Position numbers and translations under genes: made by a program. The notes beneath the pieces were generated by a model, which did no database searches, was not told where the DNA came from, and was given only the letters and a program-made list of their open reading frames with translations. Shown one piece after another: positions 1-5,475 of a DNA stretch of 6,921 nt (the stretch's first letter is position 1; the number at the start of each line of letters is the position of its first letter). This DNA is from Alphaproteobacteria bacterium. GTDB taxonomy: Bacteria; Pseudomonadota; Alphaproteobacteria; Micropepsales; Micropepsaceae. The DNA is taken from the NCBI GenBank assembly GCA_028869725.1, contig JAGWRJ010000960.1:1-6921 (forward strand). Reading direction: 5' to 3'.

Positions 1-26
1 CTTTGCGCGCAACAAGCTTCGGACTG

Positions 27-418
27 ATGACTGGCCGGACCGACCTTCTCCTTGCACGTCTTGCCACCGCCTCTCCCGCTCTGGTAGCGCTCAAGGTGTG
101 CAATAAAACCCAGCACAACCTGCATCTTGCACTGGACCGCTGCCCGGCGCAGGGCTGGATGCGCGGGGGATGGCTAAGCGCGGCAGGAACCCACGCAACC
201 CTTATCCCCAAAGCTTTGCAAAGCCGCTATTACTATCCTTATGCCAACGATGGTGCCCCAGGCAGCTTCGGAGGCAATCATGATTTCTGCGTAACGTCCT
301 CCACAGCGTTTCGCATCTGCGGGCGGAGGCCTCTCGCGCCGTCGGCTTCGACAGGCGGGGATTCTTCGAAGTAGATAAAGATCACTCACTCGCCTACGTG
401 CAAACACTTTCTGATTGA
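27..418 (+). pseudogene. DUF1036-family small secreted protein, frameshifted
   Basis: Read in frame from ATG 27, or from TTG 3 or a start before the window, the product has a hydrophobic leader (LLLARLATASPALVA) followed by the DUF1036 hallmarks VCNKTQ (codons from about 96), GWMRGGWL, RYYYPYA and a Phe-Cys pair. This frame then runs into nonsense (GRRPLAPSAS). The conserved C-terminal block GFDRRGFFEVD instead appears in another frame from 344, ending in TGA at 416-418. One extra G in the GGG run at 321-323 would join the two as FRICG-AEASRAVGFDRRGFFEVD, so a single-base deletion, or a homopolymer sequencing error, is the simplest reading. The family is small, Cys-containing, usually exported and of unknown function. 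The usual Cys after the GWW..pG segment is a His here (GTHATL). The stop lies 11 nt before pyk, so the two are probably co-transcribed. The 5' end is uncertain because it is close to the window edge. Confidence 0.75.
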
Positions 419-429
419 GATGGAGCACC

Positions 430-1851
430 ATGCGCCGGACCCGAAAGACCAAGATCGTCGCCACCCTCGGCCCCGCCTGCCTGGAACCTGCGCAGATGGA
501 GGCGCTGCTCGAGGCCGGCGTCGATGTCTTTCGCATCAATATGAGCCATACAAACCATGAGCTGCTGGCCAGGCTGCATGCCCAGGTACGCAAGCTCGAG
601 GCAAATCTCGGCCGTCCGGTCGGAATCCTCGCCGATCTGCAGGGACCAAAGATCAGGCTGGGAACACTTCCTGGTGGCCAGATCACCTTGAGCGAAGGTC
701 AAAGACTGCAGCTGAGATGCGTCGGCGCCAGCGACGACCCCAATATCCTGCCCATACCCCATCCCGAAGTGTTCGCCTCGCTCAAACAGAAGCACTGCCT
801 TCTGATCGACGACGGCAAGCTGCGCCTTCGCACCTTTGCTGCCAAGGCCGACAGTGCCGAAGCGTTCGTCGAGATCGGCGGCGTGCTCAAAGATCGCAAG
901 GGCATCAACCTGCCCGATACGCTGATGCCGATTTCAGCCATGACCGACAAGGACCGCAGCGATCTTTCTGCCGCTCTTGCGCTTGGTGTCGACTGGATCG
1001 CGCTGTCATTTGTCCAGCGTCCCGAAGATGTTGCCGAACTGCGCAAACTGGTTCAGGGCCATGCTGCGATCATGTCCAAGATCGAAAAGCCCAAGGCTCT
1101 CGAACGCCTCGATGAGATCATCGAACTGTCTGATGGGCTTATGGTGGCACGCGGTGATCTCGGCGTCGAACTGCCTCTGGAGACCGTTCCCGGAATTCAG
1201 AAGCGCATCACCCGGGCCTGCCGCCTGGCAGGTAAACCGGTGGTCGTCGCCACGCAGATGCTCGAATCGATGATCCAGTCTGCGGCACCGACGCGGGCCG
1301 AAGTGTCGGACGTGGCGCAGGCAGTGTTCGAAGGCGCCGACGCCGTCATGCTCTCGGCCGAAACCGCATCCGGCCAGCACCCTGTTGACGCCGTGTCGAT
1401 GATGAACCGGATCGCCTATGAAGTCGAAGGCGATCCGCTCTACCGGCAGATCCTCGCCGCGCAGAGCAATGCGCCTGAAGAAACCACGCCCGACGCCATC
1501 ATGGCCGCAGTGGCGCAGGTCACCCACACGATCCACGCCAAGGCGATCGTGTGCTGGACCAAGTCCGGTTCCACCGGCCTGCGGGCCGCACGCGAACGCC
1601 CCGAAGCGCCGATCCTGGCGCTCACCCCCTTGGAGCAGACCGCCCGGCGCCTGTGTATCGCCTGGGGGCTTTATTGCGTACTGACCGAAGACGCCCATGA
1701 CCTTGACGATGTCGTCGAGCGCGCCGCCAGGATTGCCTATGATGAGGGCTTTGCCGGTAGCGGCGAGCGCATCGTCATTACCGCAGGCGTGCCCTTGGGC
1801 ACGCCTGGGGCAACCAACCTGCTGCGCGTGGCCTTTGCCGGCAGTCGCTGA
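430..1851 (+). CDS. pyk: Pyruvate kinase
   Basis: This cytoplasmic glycolytic enzyme transfers phosphate from phosphoenolpyruvate to ADP, giving pyruvate and ATP. The 473-residue product is full length for a bacterial enzyme. It opens with TKIVATLGPA and the FRINMSH loop (residues 34-40), followed by the barrel strand DLQGPKIRLG (69-78) and the B domain to about residue 160. The signature IMSKIEK carries catalytic Lys217 and metal ligand Glu219. ARGDLGVELP holds Asp243, and ATQMLESM holds Thr275. FEGADAVMLSAETASG (300-315) follows, then the C-terminal allosteric-type domain from about 350. One signature position that is usually acidic or polar is Lys222 (EKPKAL), probably neutral. I chose ATG 430 because it places the conserved N-terminus normally and has GGAG at 422-425; the frame also opens at TTG 415, which adds nothing conserved. 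It probably shares a transcript with the DUF1036 gene upstream and converges on the TPR gene. Confidence 0.97.
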   Translation: MRRTRKTKIVATLGPACLEPAQMEALLEAGVDVFRINMSHTNHELLARLHAQVRKLEANLGRPVGILADLQGPKIRLGTLPGGQITLSEGQRLQLRCVGASDDPNILPIPHPEVFASLKQKHCLLIDDGKLRLRTFAAKADSAEAFVEIGGVLKDRKGINLPDTLMPISAMTDKDRSDLSAALALGVDWIALSFVQRPEDVAELRKLVQGHAAIMSKIEKPKALERLDEIIELSDGLMVARGDLGVELPLETVPGIQKRITRACRLAGKPVVVATQMLESMIQSAAPTRAEVSDVAQAVFEGADAVMLSAETASGQHPVDAVSMMNRIAYEVEGDPLYRQILAAQSNAPEETTPDAIMAAVAQVTHTIHAKAIVCWTKSGSTGLRAARERPEAPILALTPLEQTARRLCIAWGLYCVLTEDAHDLDDVVERAARIAYDEGFAGSGERIVITAGVPLGTPGATNLLRVAFAGSR

Positions 1852-1865
1852 GGCCACTTTGGTGT

Positions 1866-2414
1866 CTAGATGCTTTGGCCTTCCACCTTGCGCACCAGCG
1901 CTCTCAGATCCGATCTGATGTGATCGTAATTGGGGTCCAGCGCTGCGGCCTTGCGGTACATCGCAAGTGCACCTTTGGGATCGCCATAGGCCCTCAAAAG
2001 GCTGCCAAGCTCGGCATAGGCCTCGAACTGGCGCGGATTGAGCGTCAGCGTGCGCTGCAGGAACAGCATCGCGGCACGATCATTGCCCTCAAGCGCTTCA
2101 AGCCGGGCCCGTTGGTGCCAGCCTTCCGCATAGGAGGGCGCGATCGCGGTGACAGACGACAGCAGTTTGCCGGCCACATCGAGCTTGTCGACCGCCAGCA
2201 TGCGCGCAGCCCGGCTCATCAGAAGATCGACGCTGGCACTGCCCGAATTCAGAAACAGCGCCTCAAGACGCTTTTCGAGCGGTGCTGCCGCCTCCTTTGA
2301 CGTGGCTTTGGCGAGCGCCTCGAACAGCGGTTTGAGCGGCTGGGCAGGCGTCGCCGCAACCACGCGATGGCTGAGACAGAGCGCAATAATGATCAGAGCA
2401 AGAGACTTACGCAT
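1866..2414 (-). CDS. Exported TPR-repeat protein
   Basis: The 182-residue product begins with a Sec signal peptide: MRKS, a hydrophobic core LALIIIALCL, and a likely cleavage after VVA at residue 20. It is therefore probably periplasmic. After a helical linker (residues 24-60) come about three tetratricopeptide repeats, roughly at 61-94 (GSASVDLLMSRAARML), 95-128 (YAEGWHQRARLEALEG, ending LTLNP) and 129-162 (FEAYAELGSLLRAYGD, ending LDPNY). TPRs form helical scaffolds for protein contacts; no catalytic domain is present and the partner is unknown. The GSAS-DLLMSRA and LNPRQFEAYAELG segments resemble a conserved alphaproteobacterial TPR family (recalled, not searched). I preferred ATG 2414 over the longer frame from 2459 because it opens directly on the signal peptide and has AAGGA six bases upstream. 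It is convergent with pyk, with 14 nt between the stops and no convincing terminator. Confidence 0.85.
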   Translation of the reverse strand: MRKSLALIIIALCLSHRVVAATPAQPLKPLFEALAKATSKEAAAPLEKRLEALFLNSGSASVDLLMSRAARMLAVDKLDVAGKLLSSVTAIAPSYAEGWHQRARLEALEGNDRAAMLFLQRTLTLNPRQFEAYAELGSLLRAYGDPKGALAMYRKAAALDPNYDHIRSDLRALVRKVEGQSI

Positions 2415-2836
2415 TCCACATCCTTGGGTCCCGCGCCGGGCCAGGCCCGACGATGACAAGCACCATGTCTACACCATAGCCCTATCCTGAGACCGAGGTT
2501 CCGCTTAGGGGCGAAGAGAGAGCGCGTAGGAAAAGAGCTCCGGTAGCGCATCGCCTCCCTCGTCATCGGCGAATATCCGGCGACGGCCGCAGGAGTGCCA
2601 ATGAAAAAGTCCGGACGCGACAAATTTTTCGTTCCACCCCGCCACCGACAGGCGAAGACGGCGTTGCCGGCAAGAAAGACGGCTTCGTACGGTATCGGCT
2701 CAGGGGCAATCCTGGTTTTGGGCAAGGCGGCGTCGAGATCCTCAATGCGCAAATGCCGATTTGAGACCTCGGCATAAATGACCGGATTGCCCACGGGGCG
2801 ATAAAGGTCCCGGGCGCGCCCGATGGTTTGCGCCAC
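2393..2836 (-). CDS. Doubtful unrecognised reading frame
   Basis: A GTG-started frame of 147 codons with no match I can name. Its first two thirds look protein-like (DLYRPVGNPVIYAEVSN, RIEDLDAALPKTRIAPEP, YEAVFLAGNAVFACRWRG) with a moderate bias to G or C in third positions. The last 30 codons run through the REP-like palindrome and overlap the TPR start, and no Shine-Dalgarno precedes the GTG. An in-frame stop lies only about 15 codons further upstream. It could be a decayed fragment or chance open sequence in GC-rich DNA. Another minus-strand frame across the same bases (2563-2886) looks less protein-like. Confidence 0.15.
   Translation of the reverse strand: MAQTIGRARDLYRPVGNPVIYAEVSNRHLRIEDLDAALPKTRIAPEPIPYEAVFLAGNAVFACRWRGGTKNLSRPDFFIGTPAAVAGYSPMTREAMRYRSSFPTRSLFAPKRNLGLRIGLWCRHGACHRRAWPGAGPKDVECVSLLL
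2419..2453. repeat. REP-like palindromic element
   Basis: The core CGGGCC-A-GGCCCG (2437-2449) is a perfect inverted repeat. An outer pair also matches: CATCCTTGGG, when aligned with the reverse complement of CCCGACGATG, agrees at 8 of 10 positions plus one G-T pair. The wording (ATCCTTGGGTC ... GGCCCGACGATGACA) resembles dispersed extragenic palindromes common in alphaproteobacterial genomes. Only one copy is visible in this window, so the repeat status is inferred from resemblance. Confidence 0.4.
2421..2425 (-). promoter_or_regulatory. Ribosome binding site of the TPR gene
   Basis: On the minus strand AAGGA lies six bases before ATG 2414. It supports that start over the upstream GTG-like and ATG options. 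It also sits inside one arm of the palindromic element at 2419-2453, so folding of the leader would hide it. Confidence 0.6.
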
Positions 2837-3016
2837 CCGGCAAGCGCCATCAGCGCCCGAAACGCCCGGCTGTCCCGGTCACCCAATCCGGACAGGACCG
2901 TTTGATCCCCCTATCGAAGGCCATGGAATGGCATGGAGGCGCCAGCGGACACATCCGCGTGGCCTTCCCCAGCCGATGGGGCCAGGTCAGTGGCACCCCG
3001 GGATTTGAGATCACAG

Positions 3017-3036
3017 ATGGGCGACCTCGCGCCCAT
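3017..3036. other. GC-rich stem-loop
   Basis: ATGGGCG and CGCCCAT form a perfect 7-bp inverted repeat around a 6-base loop (ACCTCG), about 200 bases upstream of gntR. No T-run follows on either strand, so it is not a classical intrinsic terminator. Its role is unknown, and chance formation in GC-rich DNA is possible. Confidence 0.3.
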
Positions 3037-3125
3037 GCACCGCGCCCGCATGCAGGAAGCCCGCGTCCTCCTGTCGGCAGGGGCGGGATAAGGCCCTGAT
3101 CTCTCATTTGCGGGGCGACCATTCG

Positions 3126-3144
3126 GGGCGCGACCCAGGCGCCC
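3126..3144. other. GC-rich stem-loop upstream of gntR
   Basis: GGGCGC and GCGCCC form a perfect 6-bp stem around the 7-base loop GACCCAG, about 90 bases before the gntR start. It might lie in the gntR leader. There is no adjacent T-run, and no regulatory function can be shown from sequence alone. Confidence 0.3.
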
Positions 3145-3234
3145 ACCGGTGCGAGGATACGCCGAGCCGATTGATGGGAGCAGGGTCTCATGTTACTCCC
3201 CGGCACAGAACCTTGCCGCACAGAAAGACCCTAG

Positions 3235-3930
3235 ATGAACAGGCCCATCGAAAAGACGGTGTCTGAGGAGGACATTCCTGACAGCGTCGCCCCGGCTCTG
3301 CATGCAAGCGTCTATCATGAGCTGCGGCAACGGATGGTAACGGGCAAGATCATGCCCGGCGTCGGACTGTCGACACGCGGACTTGCGCTCGAGCTTGGCG
3401 TGAGCCAGATGCCGGTGCGCGATGCACTGAGCCGTCTTGCTGCCGAAGGCGCCGTGCAGATCCGCTCGAAACGCAAGGTGGAAATCCCCGAGATGACGCC
3501 GGACAGGTTCGCCGACCTGCTCGCCTGCCGGCTTCTGCTCGAACCTGAGGCTGCGGTACTTGCGCTGCCGCACATCAATGCCAGCCTGCTGAAGGAACTG
3601 CGCACCATCGATGCCATGCTCGACAAGGCGATCGAGGCTGGCGATGTGATTGGCTATATGGAGTCCAATTACCGCTTTCATTTTGCCATCTATCGCGCAA
3701 ATCGCCGACCGATCCTGAACGCGCTGATCGAGCCTCTGTGGCTGCAGTTTGGTCCCTTCATGCGCGTCGTCTATGGCCGCTTTGGCACGGCGAAGCTGGT
3801 GGATCAGCACCGCATCGCGCTTGATGCGATCGAGGCTCGCGATGCGAAGTCCCTGCGCGATGCCATTGCCTCAGATATCCGCGACGGCATGGGACTGATC
3901 GTGCAAAGCGCGTGGGATTCACCCAACTGA
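3235..3930 (+). CDS. GntR-family (FadR/FCD type) transcriptional regulator
   Basis: The 231-residue product is normal length for a FadR-subfamily repressor or activator. Residues 24-86 form the winged helix-turn-helix: SVYHELRQRMVTGKIMPG, then STRGLALELGVSQMPVRDALSRLAAEGAV, where the recognition helix carries MPVRDAL instead of the common TPVREAL. Residues 90-225 form the all-helical FCD ligand domain, with RLLLEPEAA, the FHFAIYRAN segment and DQHRIALDAIEARD. The FCD metal/ligand pocket normally has Asp or Asn plus three His; here the equivalents appear to be Asn145, His149, His192 and Asp214 in place of the last His. The effector is unknown. The gene sits beside and converges on putrescine/GABA genes, so control of that pathway is a reasonable inference. 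The start is ATG 3235, preceded only by a weak purine stretch (AGAAAGA). Confidence 0.92.
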   Translation: MNRPIEKTVSEEDIPDSVAPALHASVYHELRQRMVTGKIMPGVGLSTRGLALELGVSQMPVRDALSRLAAEGAVQIRSKRKVEIPEMTPDRFADLLACRLLLEPEAAVLALPHINASLLKELRTIDAMLDKAIEAGDVIGYMESNYRFHFAIYRANRRPILNALIEPLWLQFGPFMRVVYGRFGTAKLVDQHRIALDAIEARDAKSLRDAIASDIRDGMGLIVQSAWDSPN

Positions 3931-4034
3931 CCATGTCCGCCCACGAGGGGACGCAGGCTGCGCAAGGCGCCGCGCCCCGCGCGCGCATCGCGTCGTCGGC
4001 GATTACAACCTTCGCCCGCACCGGTCGTCTTTCA

Positions 4035-4061
4035 GGTGGAATACGCCAGCACGATCCCACC
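4035..4061. terminator. Weak candidate stem-loop between convergent genes
   Basis: GGTGGAAT (4035-4042) and ATCCCACC (4054-4061) can pair over 8 bp with one wobble around an 11-base loop. It lies in the 162-nt gap between the gntR stop and the stop of the oxidoreductase. Neither side is followed by a run of T, so if it terminates transcription it is not a textbook intrinsic terminator. I see nothing else coding in this gap. Confidence 0.25.
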
Positions 4062-4092
4062 GCGCACCACAGCGTTCTGCATAACAATGCGA

Positions 4093-5373
4093 TCACACAA
4101 GATCGCACAGCCTGTACCAGAAGAGCCCGGCCGGTATGAGGAGCCGTCTTGCCCACGCGGCCCGGGCAAAGGGACGCGCACGCACCGCCGCAAGGACGTC
4201 AAAGCGCTCGTTCTGTCCCATCAAGGCTTCGGCCAGCAGCGCGCCGCCAAGATTTGCCAGGGCAACGCCATGACCTGAATAGCCGTGACCAAACAGAACG
4301 CGTTCGCCAATCCGGCCCAGATGCGGCATGCCTGTGCGCGACACCCCGACCGCGCCACTCCAGGCGTGGCTGAGGGCAATCCCCTTCAGCATGGGAAAGA
4401 CATGCTCGATACGCGGACGCACCACCTCGCGCACGTTTTCGGGCACCGCAAAGTAGCTTGCACGACCGCCAAACAGGAGGCGCCCGTCCATAGTCTTGCG
4501 GTAATAGTCGAGAACATGACGGGTGTCGGCAACCGCCACATCAGAAGGCAGCACGCGCGCTGCGAGTTCTGCAGGCAGCACCGAGGTAACCGCGATAAAG
4601 CTCTCCACCTCGAGCACGAAGGGCGCAAGCGCGGGGACAAGCCTGCCTGCCCCCACATCGCAGGCGATGATCACCTTATCCGCCTCGAGCGTACCACCCG
4701 CGCAAGAAACGCGTACCCGTGCAGGAGATGTTTCGAGACTCTTGGCGCAGGTGTGTTCGAAGATCCTGACGCCTCTGGCCTGCGCCGCCGCGGCCAGTCC
4801 GCGGGCCAGCGCAAGTGGCTGGAGATGGCCGCCACCCATGTCCAGGCGGGCCACCGGATAGATGTCGGTGCCAAGAAGCGCAGCGGTTTCGCTGTCACTC
4901 AGCATCTTCGCCTGGGTGTAGCCATAGCGCGTGCGCAGATCGTCGGTTTCGCTCGCAAGTGTGCGCGCTGCAGCCCGGTCATCGGCGGCGATGACAAGCC
5001 CGTTCTTCAGACCACAGTCGATCCCGTGTTCGTCAATCAGATCCCGCACGAGCTGTTTGGCCGCTTCGGCCAGATCCCACAGGGCGCGCGCATGGTCTGC
5101 GCCGAGCCAGCGCGTCAGCATCGTCTGGCTCGGCACATAACCGGAGTGGAGCTGCCCGCCATTGCGCCCGGAGGCTGCATGTCCAATCGATCCGGCTTCG
5201 ATCAGCGCGACCTGTGCGCCTTTTTTGGCCAGAGCAAGAGCCGCACCTAGGCCGGTAAATCCGCCACCCACCACACACACGTCCACCTTCAGCGGACCGC
5301 ACAGGGGCATCTGTGCCACAGACTCCCCCAGCTCGGCCTCATAGTAGGTGCGTTCGATGTGTGTCGTGGCCAA
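4093..5373 (-). CDS. puuB: Gamma-glutamylputrescine oxidase-like FAD enzyme
   Basis: The 426-residue product belongs to the DAO/GlcD-type FAD amine oxidases and resembles E. coli PuuB along its length. PuuB oxidises gamma-glutamylputrescine to gamma-glutamyl-aminobutyraldehyde plus peroxide and ammonia in putrescine breakdown. DVCVVGGGFTGLGAA (31-45) is the FAD dinucleotide fold with GxGxxG at 36-41 and Glu59 for the ribose. SGRNGGQL (68-75), the VLDYYRKTMDGRLLFGG block and GYSGHGVALANL (364-375) follow, then a family-like ending with ERFDVLA and GLFWYRLCDL. The frame is open to ATG 5475, but those 34 extra codons are Gly/Pro-rich and unlike the family. TTG 5373 gives the expected N-terminus (ATTHIERTYYEAEL) with AAGGGGG seven bases upstream, so I chose it. 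It is the second gene of a minus-strand unit after the GabT-containing frame. Related amine oxidases on other substrates cannot be excluded. Confidence 0.88.
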   Translation of the reverse strand: MATTHIERTYYEAELGESVAQMPLCGPLKVDVCVVGGGFTGLGAALALAKKGAQVALIEAGSIGHAASGRNGGQLHSGYVPSQTMLTRWLGADHARALWDLAEAAKQLVRDLIDEHGIDCGLKNGLVIAADDRAAARTLASETDDLRTRYGYTQAKMLSDSETAALLGTDIYPVARLDMGGGHLQPLALARGLAAAAQARGVRIFEHTCAKSLETSPARVRVSCAGGTLEADKVIIACDVGAGRLVPALAPFVLEVESFIAVTSVLPAELAARVLPSDVAVADTRHVLDYYRKTMDGRLLFGGRASYFAVPENVREVVRPRIEHVFPMLKGIALSHAWSGAVGVSRTGMPHLGRIGERVLFGHGYSGHGVALANLGGALLAEALMGQNERFDVLAAVRARPFARAAWARRLLIPAGLFWYRLCDLV

Positions 5374-5380
5374 AGGCCTT

Positions 5381-5391
5381 CCCCCTTCTCC
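5381..5391 (-). promoter_or_regulatory. Strong Shine-Dalgarno deciding a TTG start
   Basis: On the minus strand GGAGAAGGGGG ends seven bases before TTG 5373. This purine-rich site, together with protein similarity beginning right after it, favours TTG as the oxidoreductase start over ATG 5475. Confidence 0.6.
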
Positions 5392-5395
5392 ACCA

Positions 5396-5420
5396 CACCC
5401 TGATCCAGGATCGAAGGGTG
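5396..5420. promoter_or_regulatory. Stem-loop in the leader of the oxidoreductase gene
   Basis: CACCCT-GATC-CAG-GATC-GA-AGGGTG forms an outer 6-bp and an inner 4-bp stem with a 3-base loop and a 2-base bulge. It lies within the 102-nt gap between the aminotransferase stop and the oxidoreductase start, a few bases upstream of the Shine-Dalgarno. It could affect message stability or translation of the second gene; this is inference. Confidence 0.35.
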
Positions 5421-5475
5421 CTGGCCCACGCCGCATAGGGCCATCAGAATACGCCGCAGCGTACGCAACAACCAT

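Larger units (their letters stand above)
2460..3234. other. Long intergenic stretch without a recognisable gene
   Basis: About 0.8 kb separates the divergently oriented TPR and gntR starts. Apart from the doubtful minus-strand frame ending at 2393, I see no recognisable protein, tRNA or other RNA gene. It should contain the promoters of both flanking genes, but I could not assign -35/-10 boxes with confidence. The distal part (about 2990-3200) is rich in short GC hairpins. Confidence 0.6.

Noticed and set aside
1006..1857. Long minus-strand open frame of 283 codons opposite pyk
   Set aside because: It mirrors the codon structure of the clearly genuine pyruvate kinase gene and contains no recognisable domain.
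1852..1880. Possible bidirectional terminator (GGCCA ... TGGCC) between pyk and the TPR gene
   Set aside because: The stem is only 5 bp with a long loop and no T-run, and it overlaps the coding end of the TPR gene.
3176..3200. GGGAG ... CTCCC pairing just before gntR as an operator or leader hairpin
   Set aside because: It is five base pairs over a large loop with no resemblance to a known operator, so it is not better than chance.
3193..3810. Minus-strand frame opposite gntR
   Set aside because: It is the antisense of a well-supported regulator with no family features of its own.
4285..5250. Long plus-strand open frame of 321 codons opposite the oxidoreductase
   Set aside because: It is the antisense shadow of a gene with unmistakable FAD-binding motifs, and its own sequence is rich in Arg, His and Gln in the manner of such shadows.
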